Below are positions 1-10,220 of a stretch of DNA of 64,000 bases, one piece after another (within the stretch, counting starts at the first letter, position 1; the number at the start of each line of letters is the position of its first letter). Source of the DNA: Ranitomeya variabilis (Eukaryota > Chordata > Amphibia > Anura > Dendrobatidae); the NCBI RefSeq assembly GCF_051348905.1, contig NC_135232.1, positions 789,870,775 through 789,934,774 on the forward strand, given 5' to 3'. The notes beneath the pieces are model-generated. The model was not told the DNA's origin. It was given only the letters and a program-made list of their open reading frames with translations, and did no database searches. Made by a program: the position numbers and the translations under genes.

Positions 1-796
1 TTGGACAAATCATCTGATCTCTTTTCATAATAATCTAGCGTTAACACAAATTACCACTATAAAATCTGAAGCAGTAAACTTTGTGAAAGCCAAATTTTGT
101 ATCAGTCTGAAATCTTTTGGCCATTAATGTACAGTCCTAGATATTTTTAGAAAAACTGTAAAAGGAAAAAATGAGGAAAGGAAAAACTTCTAAAGAAAAG
201 CATAGCTGACTTCTAAAATCAGGATATCTAGCAGGAGCACTCCAGAAAATTTCCCTGCATTTATTTGGACTAAAACAAATGTTCTCTGATAGTCTTATCA
301 TATGGCTAAAATTATTTCCTTTGTTTTGACTAATATCCTTCCCAAACCAGTGTCCCATTAGCGTACAACGAAACTGATGTTCCAAGCCATTTTTCTAGGC
401 TTAAGTTCCTAAGGGTCAGAGGCTACTGCATTGAAGCTGTAGAAAGTAAAAAAGATCAAAGCTTGAGAGTCAGAAACCAGCAAAATCAACCCCTTTTGTG
501 GTCTTGCATACATTACTGTGCCACATTTTACCAACAGGGAACTCTGTTAGTAATTTATAATGAACTCCTGGCATGTAAGACTAAAAAAGTGCATGTAATG
601 AGTTTTAGTATGAAATAGATCTTTCCCTTTTACATTATATGTATTTTCTTTCTGATCAGTTTTACCTTTACAAATAAGAAAACAAAAGCAAAGTTCCATA
701 GAGAAAAGAAATCTTTCTGTTATCCAGTCATCAGGAAAATGTTGAGTATCTAGATTTGACAAAACACCTACTTCAAGTAAGAGACTTGTGGCTCTG

Positions 797-807
797 TGGC
801 GCAATGG
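797..807 (+). promoter_or_regulatory. Pol III A box (reference copy, unit 1)
   Basis: TGGCGCAATGG fits the internal A-box consensus TRGCNNARNNGG, one base shorter because of the short D-loop. It lies at tRNA positions 8-19 and is present at start +7 in every intact copy. It is duplicated or triplicated in units 30 and 26 and deleted in unit 43. TFIIIC is expected to bind it together with the B box. Confidence 0.9.
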
Positions 808-853
808 ATAGCGCATTGGACTTCTAGGGAACTGATGTGATTCAAAGGTTGTG

Positions 854-864
854 GGTTCGAGTCC
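854..864 (+). promoter_or_regulatory. Pol III B box (reference copy, unit 1)
   Basis: GGTTCGAGTCC is a full match to the B-box consensus GGTTCGANTCC and forms the T-arm. It is present in all copies except unit 26, where the invariant A of TTCGA is T. Confidence 0.93.
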
Positions 865-877
865 CACCAGAGTCGTA

Positions 878-881
878 TTTT
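878..881 (+). terminator. Pol III TTTT terminator (reference copy, unit 1)
   Basis: A run of four T begins 3 nt after the discriminator base, as expected for a tRNA gene. The same TATTTTAAAG context follows nearly all copies. Unit 37 has five T (53817-53821). The upstream tRNAs of units 5 and 8 lack it and meet their first TTTT 11 nt downstream (6933-6936, 11528-11531). Confidence 0.88.
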
Positions 882-2334
882 AAAGTTTGTGTGACATTCA
901 TACTTTGTCTCAGTTGTTGGAAATATGAAAAAGGAAAAAAAATTTATCAGATCTGCGCTTCATATTAACATTTAGAGAAAATTAGAAGTCCGAGTCCCAC
1001 CAGAGTCGTATTTTAAAGTTTGTGTGACATTCATACTTTGTCTCAGTTGTTGGAAATATGAAAAAGGAAAAAAAATGTATCAGATCTGCGCTTCATATTA
1101 ACATTTAGAGAAAATTAGAAGCCGTATTTAGGTTTGAACTTGTCATAGAACGTAGAAGGAGCAGATACTAAAGGCTCATTGACACAAACAATAGCATATA
1201 GGGCACAATAAATTATTGCATATTGTTTGTCTAGTGATTGGTGTTCTGTTTCCTGTTTTCAGTAGTCCCAAGTTCTTTTTTTAATTTGAACCTTTTTAAA
1301 AGTCATTTTTGTATGTGTTTACAAGATATGCAAAACGTGGACATTCTTTGGCTAAAAAGTGTCGAAATAAGTTTAAAGATGAGAACAGAGTGATATCAGC
1401 TGCCTTGTCCTCATAAACACTTTCTGCTTCGCTAACGAGATCACTGAAATCATGTAAGCAGGTAATTTTTGGAGAGCCGAAATTCAGTGGAAATGAGTTT
1501 TTTGTTATTAAGTTAATTTTTATGGTAAGAAATTAGTTTATAATTTTGGACAAATCATCTGATCTCTTTTCATAATAATCTAGCGTTAACACAAATTACC
1601 ACTATAAAATCTGAAGCAGTAAACTTTGTGAAAGCCAAATTTTGTATCAGTCTGAAATCTTTTGGCCATTAATGTACAGTCCTAGATATTTTTAGAAAAA
1701 CTGTAAAAGGAAAAAATGAGGAAAGGAAAAACTTCTAAAGAAAAGCATTGCTGACTTCTAAAATCAGGATATCTAGCAGGAGCACTCCAGAAAATTTCCC
1801 TGCATTTATTTGGACTAAAACAAATGTTCTCTGATAGTCTTATCATATGGCTAAAATTATTTCCTTTGTTTTGACTAATATCCTTCCCAAACCAGTGTCC
1901 CATTAGCGTACAACGAAACTGATGTTCCAAGCCATTTTTCTAGGCTTAAGTTCCTAAGGGTCAGTGGCTACTGCATTGAAGCTGTAGAAAGTAAAAAAGA
2001 TCAAAGCTTGAGAGTCAGAAACCAGCAAAATCAACCCCTTTTGTGGTCTTGCATACATTACTGTGCCACATTTTACCAACAGGGAACTCTGTTAGTAATT
2101 TATAATGAACTCCTGGCATGTAAGACTAAAAAAGTGCATGTAATGAGTTTTAGTATGAAATAGATCTTTCCCTTTTACATTATATGCATTTTCTTTCTGA
2201 TCAGTTTTACCTTTACAAATAAGAAAACAAAAGCAAAGTTCCATAGAGAAAAGAAATCTTTCTGTTATCCAGTCATCAGGAGAATGTTGAGTATCTAGAT
2301 TTGACAAAACACCTACTTCAAGTAAGAGACTTGT
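882..2334. other. Reference spacer between tRNA genes of units 1 and 2
   Basis: About 1.3 kb of AT-rich sequence separates each tRNA terminator from the next tRNA. I see no second tRNA, 5S or U6-like gene and no conserved protein frame in it. A minus-strand frame at the equivalent of 1682-1930 (82 codons) is open in most units but absent in units 4, 7 and 10, so it is not under evident selection. The spacer holds A-rich and T-rich tracts (for example GGAAAAAAAATG after the tRNA) but no microsatellite. This description applies to the spacer in every unit; in unit 1 the spacer also includes the 133-bp duplication. Confidence 0.8.
991..1008 (+). pseudogene. Orphan 3' fragment of tRNA-Arg(UCU), unit 1
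   Basis: CGAGTCCCACCAGAGTCG is the last 18 bases of the tRNA, created by the 133-bp duplication. It keeps the following TTTT but has no A box, no full B box and no anticodon, so it cannot be a tRNA gene by itself. Confidence 0.92.
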
Positions 2335-2420
2335 GGCTCTGTGGCGCAATGGATAGCGCATTGGACTTCTAGGGAACTGATGTGATTCAAAGGTTGTGGG
2401 TTCGAGTCCCACCAGAGTCG
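2335..2420 (+). tRNA. tRNA-Arg-TCT: tRNA-Arg (UCU), G73 allele, unit 2
   Basis: The gene body is identical to that in unit 1. Anticodon 2368-2370, intron 2372-2384, TTTT 2423-2426. The unit has no 133-bp duplication, so this is the plain arrangement of gene, terminator and spacer. Confidence 0.96.
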
Positions 2421-3746
2421 TATTTTAAAGTTTGTGTGACATTCATACTTTGTCTCAGTTGTTGGAAATATGAAAAAGGAAAAAAAATGTATCAGATCTG
2501 CGCTTCATATTAACATTTAGAGAAAATTAGAAGCCGTATTTAGGTTTGAACTTGTCAAAGAACGTAGAAGGAGCAGATACTAAAGGCTCATTGACACAAA
2601 CAATAGCATATAGGGCACAATAAATTATTGCATATTGTTTGTCTAGTGATTGGTGTTCTGTTTCCTGTTTTCAGTAGTCCCAATTTCTTTTTTTAATTTG
2701 AACCTTTTTAAAAGTCATTTTTGTATGTGTTTACAAGATATGCAAAACGTGGACATTCTTTGGCTAAAAAGTGTCGAAATAAGTTTAAATATGAGAACAG
2801 AGTGATATCAGCTGCCTTGTCCTCATAAACACTTTCTGCTTCGCTAACGAGATCACTGAAATCATGTAAGCAGGTAATTTTTGGAGAGCCGAAATTCAGT
2901 GGAAATGAGTTTTTTGTTATTAAGTTAATTTTTATGGTAAGAAATTAGTTTATAATTTTGGACAAATCATCTGATCTCTTTTCATAATAATCTAGCGTTA
3001 ACACAAATTACCACTATAAAATCTGAAGCAGTAAACTTTGTGAAAGCCAAATTTTGTATCAGTCTGAAATCTTTTGGCCATTAATGTACAGTCCTAGATA
3101 TTTTTAGAAAAACTGTAAAAGGAAAAAATGAGGAAAGGAAAAACTTCTAAAGAAAAGCATAGCTGACTTCTAAAATCAGGATATCTAGCAGGAGCACTCC
3201 AGAAAATTTCCCTGCATTTATTTGGACTAAAACAAATGTTCTCTGATAGTCTTATCATATGGCTAAAATTATTTCCTTTGTTTTGACTAATATCCTTCCC
3301 AAACCAGTGTCCCATTAGCGTACAACGAAACTGATGTTCCAAGCCATTTTTCTAGGCTTAAGTTCCTAAGGGTCAGAGGCTACTGCATTGAAGCTGTAGA
3401 AAGTAAAAAAGATCAAAGCTTGAGAGTCAGAAACCAGCAAAATCAACCCCTTTTGTGGTCTTGCATACATTACTGTGCCACATTTTACCAACAGGGAACT
3501 CTGTTAGTAATTTATAATGAACTCCTGGCATGTAAGACTAAAAAAGTGCATGTAATGAGTTTTAGTATGAAATAGGTCTTTCCCTTTTACATTATATGTA
3601 TTTTCTTTCTGATCAGTTTTACCTTTACAAATAAGAAAACAAAAGCAAAGTTCCATAGAGAAAAGAAATCTTTCTGTTATCCAGTCATCAGGAAAATGTT
3701 GAGTATCTAGATTTGACAAAACACCTACTTCAAGTAAGAGACTTGT

Positions 3747-3832
3747 GGCTCTGTGGCGCAATGGATAGCGCATTGGACTTCTAGGGAACTGATGTGATTC
3801 AAAGGTTGTGGGTTCGAGTCCCACCAGAGTCG
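3747..3832 (+). tRNA. tRNA-Arg-TCT: tRNA-Arg (UCU), G73 allele, unit 3
   Basis: The gene body is identical to unit 1. Anticodon 3780-3782, intron 3784-3796, TTTT 3835-3838. Unit 3 shares CTTGTCATAGAACG in its spacer with unit 1, which suggests units 1-2 and 3 arose by a two-unit duplication. Confidence 0.96.
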
Positions 3833-4080
3833 TATTTTAAAGTTTGTGTGACATTCATACTTTGTCTCAGTTGTTGGAAATATGAAAAAGGAAAAAAAAT
3901 TTATCAGATCTGCGCTTCATATTAACATTTAGAGAAAATTAGAAGTCCGAGTCCCACCAGAGTCGTATTTTAAAGTTTGTGTGACATTCATACTTTGTCT
4001 CAGTTGTTGGAAATATGAAAAAGGAAAAAAAATGTATCAGATCTGCGCTTCATATTAACATTTAGAGAAAATTAGAAGCC
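3815..4080 (+). repeat. 133-bp tandem duplication at the tRNA 3' end, unit 3
   Basis: Same duplication and same junction as in unit 1, as 3815-3947 and 3948-4080. It is shared by descent rather than an independent event. Confidence 0.95.
3948..3965 (+). pseudogene. Orphan 3' fragment of tRNA-Arg(UCU), unit 3
   Basis: The last 18 bases of the tRNA, followed by its TTTT, within the second half of the 133-bp duplication. The sequence is the same as in unit 1. Confidence 0.92.
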
Positions 4081-5291
4081 GTATTTAGGTTTGAACTTGT
4101 CATAGAACGTAGAAGGAGCAGATACTAAAGGCTCATTGACACAAACAATAGCATATAGGGCACAATAAATTATTGCATATTGTTTGTCTAGTGATTGGTG
4201 TTCTGTTTCCTGTTTTCAGTAGTCCCAAGTTCTTTTTTTAATTTGAACCTTTTTAAAAGTCATTTTTGTATGTGTTTACAAGATATGCAAAACGTGGACA
4301 TTCTTTGGCTAAAAAGTGTCGAAATAAGTTTAAAGATGAGAACAGAGTGATATCAGCTGCCTTGTCCTCATAAACACTTTCTGCTTCGCTAACGAGATCA
4401 CTGAAATCATGTAAGCAGGTAATTTTTGGAGAGCCGAAATTCAGTGGAAATGAGTTTTTTGTTATTAAGTTAATTTTTATGGTAAGAAATTAGTTTATAA
4501 TTTTGGACAAATCATCTGATCTCTTTTCATAATAATCTAGCGTTAACACAAATTACCACTATAAAATCTGAAGCAGTAAACTTTGTGAAAGCCAAATTTT
4601 GTATCAGTCTGAAATCTTTTGGCCATTAATGTACAGTCCTAGATATTTTTAGAAAAACTGTAAAAGGAAAAAATGAGGAATGGAAAAACTTCTAAAGAAA
4701 AGCTTAGCTGACTTCTAAAATCAGGATATCTAGCAGGAGCACTTCAGAAAATTTCCCTGCATTCATTTGGACTAAAACAAATGTTCTCTGATAGTCTTAT
4801 CATATGGCTAAAATTATTTCCTTTGTTTTGACTAATATCCTTCCCAAACCAGTGTCCCATTAGCGTACAACGAAACTGATGTTCCAAGCCATTTTTCTAG
4901 GCTTAAGTTCCTAAGGGTCAGTGGCTACTGCATTGAAGCTGTAGAAAGTAAAAAAGATCAAAGCTTGAGAGTCAGAAACCAGCAAAATCAACCCCTTTTG
5001 TGGTCTTGCATACATTACTGTGCCACATTTTACCAACAGGGAACTCTGTTAGTAATTTATAATGAACTCCTGGCATGTAAGACTAAAAAAGTGCATGTAA
5101 TGAGTTTTAGTATGAAATAGATCTTTCCCTTTTACATTATATGCATTTTCTTTCTGATCAGTTTTACCTTTACAAATAAGAAAACAAAAGCAAAGTTCCA
5201 TAGAGAAAAGAAATCTTTCTGTTATCCAGTCATCAGGAAAATGTTGAGTATCTAGATTTGACAAAACACCTACTTCAAGTAAGAGACTTGT

Positions 5292-5377
5292 GGCTCTGTG
5301 GCGCAATGGATAGCGCATTGGACTTCTAGGGAACTGATGTGATTCAAAGGTTGTGGGTTCGAGTCCCACCAGAGTCG
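5292..5377 (+). tRNA. tRNA-Arg-TCT: tRNA-Arg (UCU), G73 allele, unit 4
   Basis: The gene is unchanged, although the upstream half of this unit is a divergent haplotype shared with units 7 and 10. Anticodon 5325-5327, intron 5329-5341, TTTT 5380-5383. Confidence 0.96.
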
Positions 5378-5625
5378 TATTTTAAAGTTTGTGTGACATT
5401 CATACTTTGTCTCAGTTGTTGGAAATATGAAAAAGGAAAAAAAATTTATCAGATCTGCGCTTCATATTAACATTTAGAGAAAATTAGAAGTCCGAGTCCC
5501 ACCAGAGTCGTATTTTAAAGTTTGTGTGACATTCATACTTTGTCTCAGTTGTTGGAAATATGAAAAAGGAAAAAAAATGTATCAGATCTGCGCTTCATAT
5601 TAACATTTAGAGACAATTAGAAGCC
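5360..5625 (+). repeat. 133-bp tandem duplication at the tRNA 3' end, unit 4
   Basis: Repeated as 5360-5492 and 5493-5625. The second half carries AGAGACAATTAG instead of AGAGAAAATTAG, a variant shared with unit 7. Confidence 0.95.
5493..5510 (+). pseudogene. Orphan 3' fragment of tRNA-Arg(UCU), unit 4
   Basis: An 18-bp T-arm and acceptor remnant with a TTTT behind it, created by the 133-bp duplication. Confidence 0.92.
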
Positions 5626-6695
5626 GTATTTAGGTTTGAACTTGTCAAAGAACGTAGAAGGAGCAGATACTAAAGGCTCATTGACACAAACAATAGCATA
5701 TAGGGCACAATAAATTATTGCATATTGTTTGTCTAGTAATTGGTGTTCTGTTTCCTGTTTTCAGTAGTCCCAAGTTCTTTTTTTAATTTGAACCTTTTTA
5801 AAAGTCATTTTTGTATGTGTTTACAAGATATGCAAAACGTGGACATTCTTTGGCTAAAAAGTGTCGAAATAAGTTTAAAGATGAGAACAGAGTGATATCA
5901 GCTGCCTTGTCCTCATAAACACTTTCTGCTTCGCTAACGAGATCACTGAAATCATGTAAGCAGGTAATTTTTGGAGAGCCGAAATTCAGTGGAAATGAGT
6001 TTTTTGTTATTAAGTTAATTTTTATGGTAAGAAATTAGTTTATAATTTTGGACAAATCATCTGATCTCTTTTCATAATAATCTAGCGTTAACACAAATTA
6101 CCACTATAAAATCTGAAGCAGTAAACTTTGTGAAAGCCAAATTTTGTATCAGTCTGAAATCTTTTGGCCATTAATGTACAGTCCTAGATATTTTTAGAAA
6201 AACTGTAAAAGGAAAAAATGAGGAAAGGAAAAACTTCTAAAGAAAAGCATTGCTGACTTCTAAAATCAGGATATCTAGCAGGAGCACTCCAGAAAATTTC
6301 CCTGCATTTATTTGGACTAAAACAAATGTTCTCTGATAGTCTTATCATATGGCTAAAATTATTTCCTTTGTTTTGACTAATATCCTTCCCAAACCAGTGT
6401 CCCATTAGCGTACAACGAAACTGATGTTCCAAGCCATTTTTCTAGGCTTAAGTTCCTAAGGGTCAGTGGCTACTGCATTGAAGCTGTAGAAAGTAAAAAA
6501 GATCAAAGCTTGAGAGTCAGAAACCAGCAAAATCAACCCCTTTTGTGGTCTTGCATACATTACTGTGCCACATTTTACCAACAGGGAACTCTGTTAGTAA
6601 TTTATAATGAACTCCTGGCATGTAAGACTAAAAAAGTGCATGTAATGAGTTTTAGTATGAAATAGATCTTTCCCTTTTACATTATATGCATTTTC

Positions 6696-7147
6696 TTTCT
6701 GATCAGTTTTACCTTTACAAATAAGAAAACAAAAGCAAAGTTCCATAGAGAAAAGAAATCTTTCTGTTATCCAGTCATCAGGAGAATGTTGAGTATCTAG
6801 ATTTGACAAAACACCTACTTCAAGTAAGAGACTTGTGGCTCTGTGGCGCAATGGATAGCGCATTGGACTTCTAGGGAACTGATGTGATTCAAAGGTTGTG
6901 GGTTCGAGTCCCACCAGAGTCTTTCTGATCAGTTTTACCTTTACAAATAAGAAAACAAAAGCAAAGTTCCATAGAGAAAAGAAATCTTTCTGTTATCCAG
7001 TCATCAGGAGAATGTTGAGTATCTAGATTTGACAAAACACCTACTTCAAGTAAGAGACTTGTGGCTCTGTGGCGCAATGGATAGCGCATTGGACTTCTAG
7101 GGAACTGATGTGATTCAAAGGTTGTGGGTTCGAGTCCCACCAGAGTC
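6696..7147 (+). repeat. 226-bp tandem duplication containing the whole tRNA, unit 5
   Basis: Bases 6696-6921 and 6922-7147 are direct repeats running from TTTCTGATCAG in the upstream spacer to the last acceptor base of the tRNA. The junction GAGTC-TTTCTG joins the tRNA 3' end to the upstream spacer. Both original boundaries share only TC, which suggests end joining at microhomology. Confidence 0.95.
6837..6922 (+). tRNA. tRNA-Arg-TCT: tRNA-Arg (UCU), upstream gene of a doublet, U73, unit 5
   Basis: Stems, boxes, anticodon (6870-6872) and intron (6874-6886) are intact. The 226-bp duplication cuts exactly after C72, so the discriminator is T and the usual trailer TATTTT is lost. The first TTTT is at 6933-6936, 11 nt downstream. 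A U73 is unusual for an arginine tRNA (A or G expected), so the charging of this copy is uncertain. Confidence 0.85.
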
Positions 7148-7148
7148 G
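7063..7148 (+). tRNA. tRNA-Arg-TCT: tRNA-Arg (UCU), downstream gene of a doublet, G73, unit 5
   Basis: Intact gene, 226 bp after its twin, with the normal G73 and TTTT at 7151-7154. Anticodon 7096-7098, intron 7100-7112. Its 5' flank is the duplicated native flank, so upstream context is preserved for about 140 bp. Confidence 0.96.
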
Positions 7149-8474
7149 TATTTTAAAGTTTGTGTGACATTCATACTTTGTCTCAGTTGTTGGAAATATG
7201 AAAAAGGAAAAAAAATGTATCAGATCTGCGCTTCATATTAACATTTAGAGAAAATTAGAAGCCGTATTTAGGTTTGAACTTGTCAAAGAACGTAGAAGGA
7301 GCAGATACTAAAGGCTCATTGACACAAACAATAGCATATAGGGCCCAATAAATTATTGCATATTGTTTGTCTAGTAATTGGTGTTCTGTTTCCTGTTTTC
7401 AGTAGTCCCAAGTTCTTTTTTTAATTTGAACCTTTTTAAAAGTCATTTTTGTATGTGTTTACAAGATATGCAAAACGTGGACATTCTTTGGCTAAAAAGT
7501 GTCGAAATAAGTTTAAAGATGAGAACAGAGTGATATCAGCTGCCTTGTCCTCATAAACACTTTCTGCTTCGCTAACGAGATCACTGAAATCATGTAAGCA
7601 GGTAATTTTTGGAGAGCCGAAATTCAGTGGAAATGAGTTTTTTGTTATTAAGTTAATTTTTATGGTAAGAAATTAGTTTATAATTTTGGACAAATCATCT
7701 GATCTCTTTTCATAATAATCTAGCGTTAACACAAATTACCACTATAAAATCTGAAGCAGTAAACTTTGTGAAAGCCAAATTTTGTATCAGTCTGAAATCT
7801 TTTGGCCATTAATGTACAGTCCTAGATATTTTTAGAAAAACTGTAAAAGGAAAAAATGAGGAAAGGAAAAACTTCTAAAGAAAAGCATTGCTGACTTCTA
7901 AAATCAGGATATCTAGCAGGAGCACTCCAGAAAATTTCCCTGCATTTATTTGGACTAAAACAAATGTTCTCTGATAGTCTTATCATATGGCTAAAATTAT
8001 TTCCTTTGTTTTGACTAATATCCTTCCCAAACCAGTGTCCCATTAGCGTACAACGAAACTGATGTTCCAAGCCATTTTTCTAGGCTTAAGTTCCTAAGGG
8101 TCAGTGGCTACTGCATTGAAGCTGTAGAAAGTAAAAAAGATCAAAGCTTGAGAGTCAGAAACCAGCAAAATCAACCCCTTTTGTGGTCTTGCATACATTA
8201 CTGTGCCACATTTTACCAACAGGGAACTCTGTTAGTAATTTATAATGAACTCCTGGCATGTAAGACTAAAAAAGTGCATGTAATGAGTTTTAGTATGAAA
8301 TAGATCTTTCCCTTTTACATTATATGCATTTTCTTTCTGATCAGTTTTACCTTTACAAATAAGAAAACAAAAGCAAAGTTCCATAGAGAAAAGAAATCTT
8401 CCTGTTATCCAGTCATCAGGAGAATGTTGAGTATCTAGATTTGACAAAACACCTACTTCAAGTAAGAGACTTGT

Positions 8475-8560
8475 GGCTCTGTGGCGCAATGGATAGCGCA
8501 TTGGACTTCTAGGGAACTGATGTGATTCAAAGGTTGTGGGTTCGAGTCCCACCAGAGTCG
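8475..8560 (+). tRNA. tRNA-Arg-TCT: tRNA-Arg (UCU), G73 allele, unit 6
   Basis: Intact. Anticodon 8508-8510, intron 8512-8524, TTTT 8563-8566. The unit carries ATCTTCCTG in the upstream flank, shared only with unit 9. Confidence 0.96.
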
Positions 8561-9886
8561 TATTTTAAAGTTTGTGTGACATTCATACTTTGTCTCAGTT
8601 GTTGGAAATATGAAAAAGGAAAAAAAATGTATCAGATCTGCGCTTCATATTAACATTTAGAGAAAATTAGAAGCCGTATTTAGGTTTGAACTTGTCAAAG
8701 AACGTAGAAGGAGCAGATACTAAAGGCTCATTGACACAAACAATAGCATATAGGGCACAATAAATTATTGCATATTGTTTGTCTAGTGATTGGTGTTCTG
8801 TTTCCTGTTTTCAGTAGTCCCAATTTCTTTTTTTAATTTGAACCTTTTTAAAAGTCATTTTTGTATGTGTTTACAAGATATGCAAAACGTGGACATTCTT
8901 TGGCTAAAAAGTGTCGAAATAAGTTTAAAGATGAGAACAGAGTGATATCAGCTGCCTTGTCCTCATAAACACTTTCTGCTTCGCTAACGAGATCACTGAA
9001 ATCATGTAAGCAGGTAATTTTTGGAGAGCCGAAATTCAGTGGAAATGAGTTTTTTGTTATTAAGTTAATTTTTATGGTAAGAAATTAGTTTATAATTTTG
9101 GACAAATCATCTGATCTCTTTTCATAATAATCTAGCGTTAACACAAATTACCACTATAAAATCTGAAGCAGTAAACTTTGTGAAAGCCAAATTTTGTATC
9201 AGTCTGAAATCTTTTGGCCATTAATGTACAGTCCTAGATATTTTTAGAAAAACTGTAAAAGGAAAAAATGAGGAATGGAAAAACTTCTAAAGAAAAGCTT
9301 AGCTGACTTCTAAAATCAGGATATCTAGCAGGAGCACTTCAGAAAATTTCCCTGCATTCATTTGGACTAAAACAAATGTTCTCTGATAGTCTTATCATAT
9401 GGCTAAAATTATTTCCTTTGTTTTGACTAATATCCTTCCCAAACCAGTGTCCCATTAGCGTACAACGAAACTGATGTTCCAAGCCATTTTTCTAGGCTTA
9501 AGTTCCTAAGGGTCAGTGGCTACTGCATTTAAGCTGTAGAAAGTAAAAAAGATCAAAGCTTGAGAGTCAGAAACCAGCAAAATCAACCCCTTTTGTGGTC
9601 TTGCATACATTACTGTGCCACATTTTACCAACAGGGAACTCTGTTAGTAATTTATAATGAACTCCTGGCATGTAAGACTAAAAAAGTGCATGTAATGAGT
9701 TTTAGTATGAAATAGATCTTTCCCTTTTACATTATATGCATTTTCTTTCTGATCAGTTTTACCTTTACAAATAAGAAAACAAAAGCAAAGTTCCATAGAG
9801 AAAAGAAATCTTTCTGTTATCCAGTCATCAGGAAAATGTTGAGTATCTAGATTTGACAAAACACCTACTTCAAGTAAGAGACTTGT

Positions 9887-9972
9887 GGCTCTGTGGCGCA
9901 ATGGATAGCGCATTGGACTTCTAGGGAACTGATGTGATTCAAAGGTTGTGGGTTCGAGTCCCACCAGAGTCG
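9887..9972 (+). tRNA. tRNA-Arg-TCT: tRNA-Arg (UCU), G73 allele, unit 7
   Basis: Intact. Anticodon 9920-9922, intron 9924-9936, TTTT 9975-9978. The unit has the divergent upstream haplotype of units 4 and 10. Confidence 0.96.
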
Positions 9973-10220
9973 TATTTTAAAGTTTGTGTGACATTCATAC
10001 TTTGTCTCAGTTGTTGGAAATATGAAAAAGGAAAAAAAATTTATCAGATCTGCGCTTCATATTAACATTTAGAGAAAATTAGAAGTCCGAGTCCCACCAG
10101 AGTCGTATTTTAAAGTTTGTGTGACATTCATACTTTGTCTCAGTTGTTGGAAATATGAAAAAGGAAAAAAAATGTATCAGATCTGCGCTTCATATTAACA
10201 TTTAGAGACAATTAGAAGCC
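9955..10220 (+). repeat. 133-bp tandem duplication at the tRNA 3' end, unit 7
   Basis: Repeated as 9955-10087 and 10088-10220, with the AGAGACAATTAG variant in the second half as in unit 4. Confidence 0.95.
10088..10105 (+). pseudogene. Orphan 3' fragment of tRNA-Arg(UCU), unit 7
   Basis: The last 18 tRNA bases plus terminator, from the 133-bp duplication; it is identical to the fragments in units 1, 3 and 4. Confidence 0.92.

Larger units (their letters stand above)
790..875 (+). tRNA. tRNA-Arg-TCT: tRNA-Arg (UCU), intron-containing, G73 allele, unit 1
   Basis: This delivers arginine to AGA codons. The acceptor stem GGCTCTG pairs with CAGAGTC (one G:U), the D-stem GCGC pairs with GCGC, the anticodon stem TTGGA pairs with TTCAA, and the T-arm is GTGGG-TTCGAGT-CCCAC. 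The anticodon TCT is at 823-825 and A37 at 826. A 13-nt intron (GGGAACTGATGTG, 827-839) sits at the canonical 37/38 site; tRNA-Arg-UCU is one of the few vertebrate isoacceptor families known to contain introns. A20 in the D-loop is a known arginine identity base. The mature RNA would be 73 nt, with CCA added after transcription. The discriminator is G. The ends are set by acceptor pairing and the TTTT at 878-881. It is followed by a 133-bp duplication holding an extra copy of its last 18 bases. Confidence 0.96.
858..1123 (+). repeat. 133-bp tandem duplication at the tRNA 3' end, unit 1
   Basis: Bases 858-990 and 991-1123 are near-identical direct repeats. The segment runs from inside the T-loop through the acceptor 3' strand, the terminator and about 110 bp of spacer ending in TTAGAAG. 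The junction reads AGAAG-TC-CGAGTCCC. The two halves differ at TTTATC versus TGTATC and at few other places. Confidence 0.95.

Noticed and set aside
137-385. 82-codon minus-strand frame repeated in most units
   Set aside because: It is absent in units 4, 7 and 10, has no recognisable domain, and its base changes between copies show no preference for silent sites. It is conserved only because the unit is.
547-867. Recurrent minus-strand frame (about 106-116 codons) starting in the tRNA, with peptides such as GLEPTTFESHQ
   Set aside because: It is the antisense of the tRNA gene plus spacer. Translations of antisense tRNA genes produce just such GLEPTTF, DSNPQP and GGTRTHN peptides, which often appear as false predicted proteins. 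Copy-to-copy conservation comes from the array itself.
1130-1145. Minus-strand B-box-like GTTCAAACC in each unit (within TTTAGGTTTGAACTTG)
   Set aside because: The flanking bases do not form a T-stem, and no A box or cloverleaf lies upstream on that strand.
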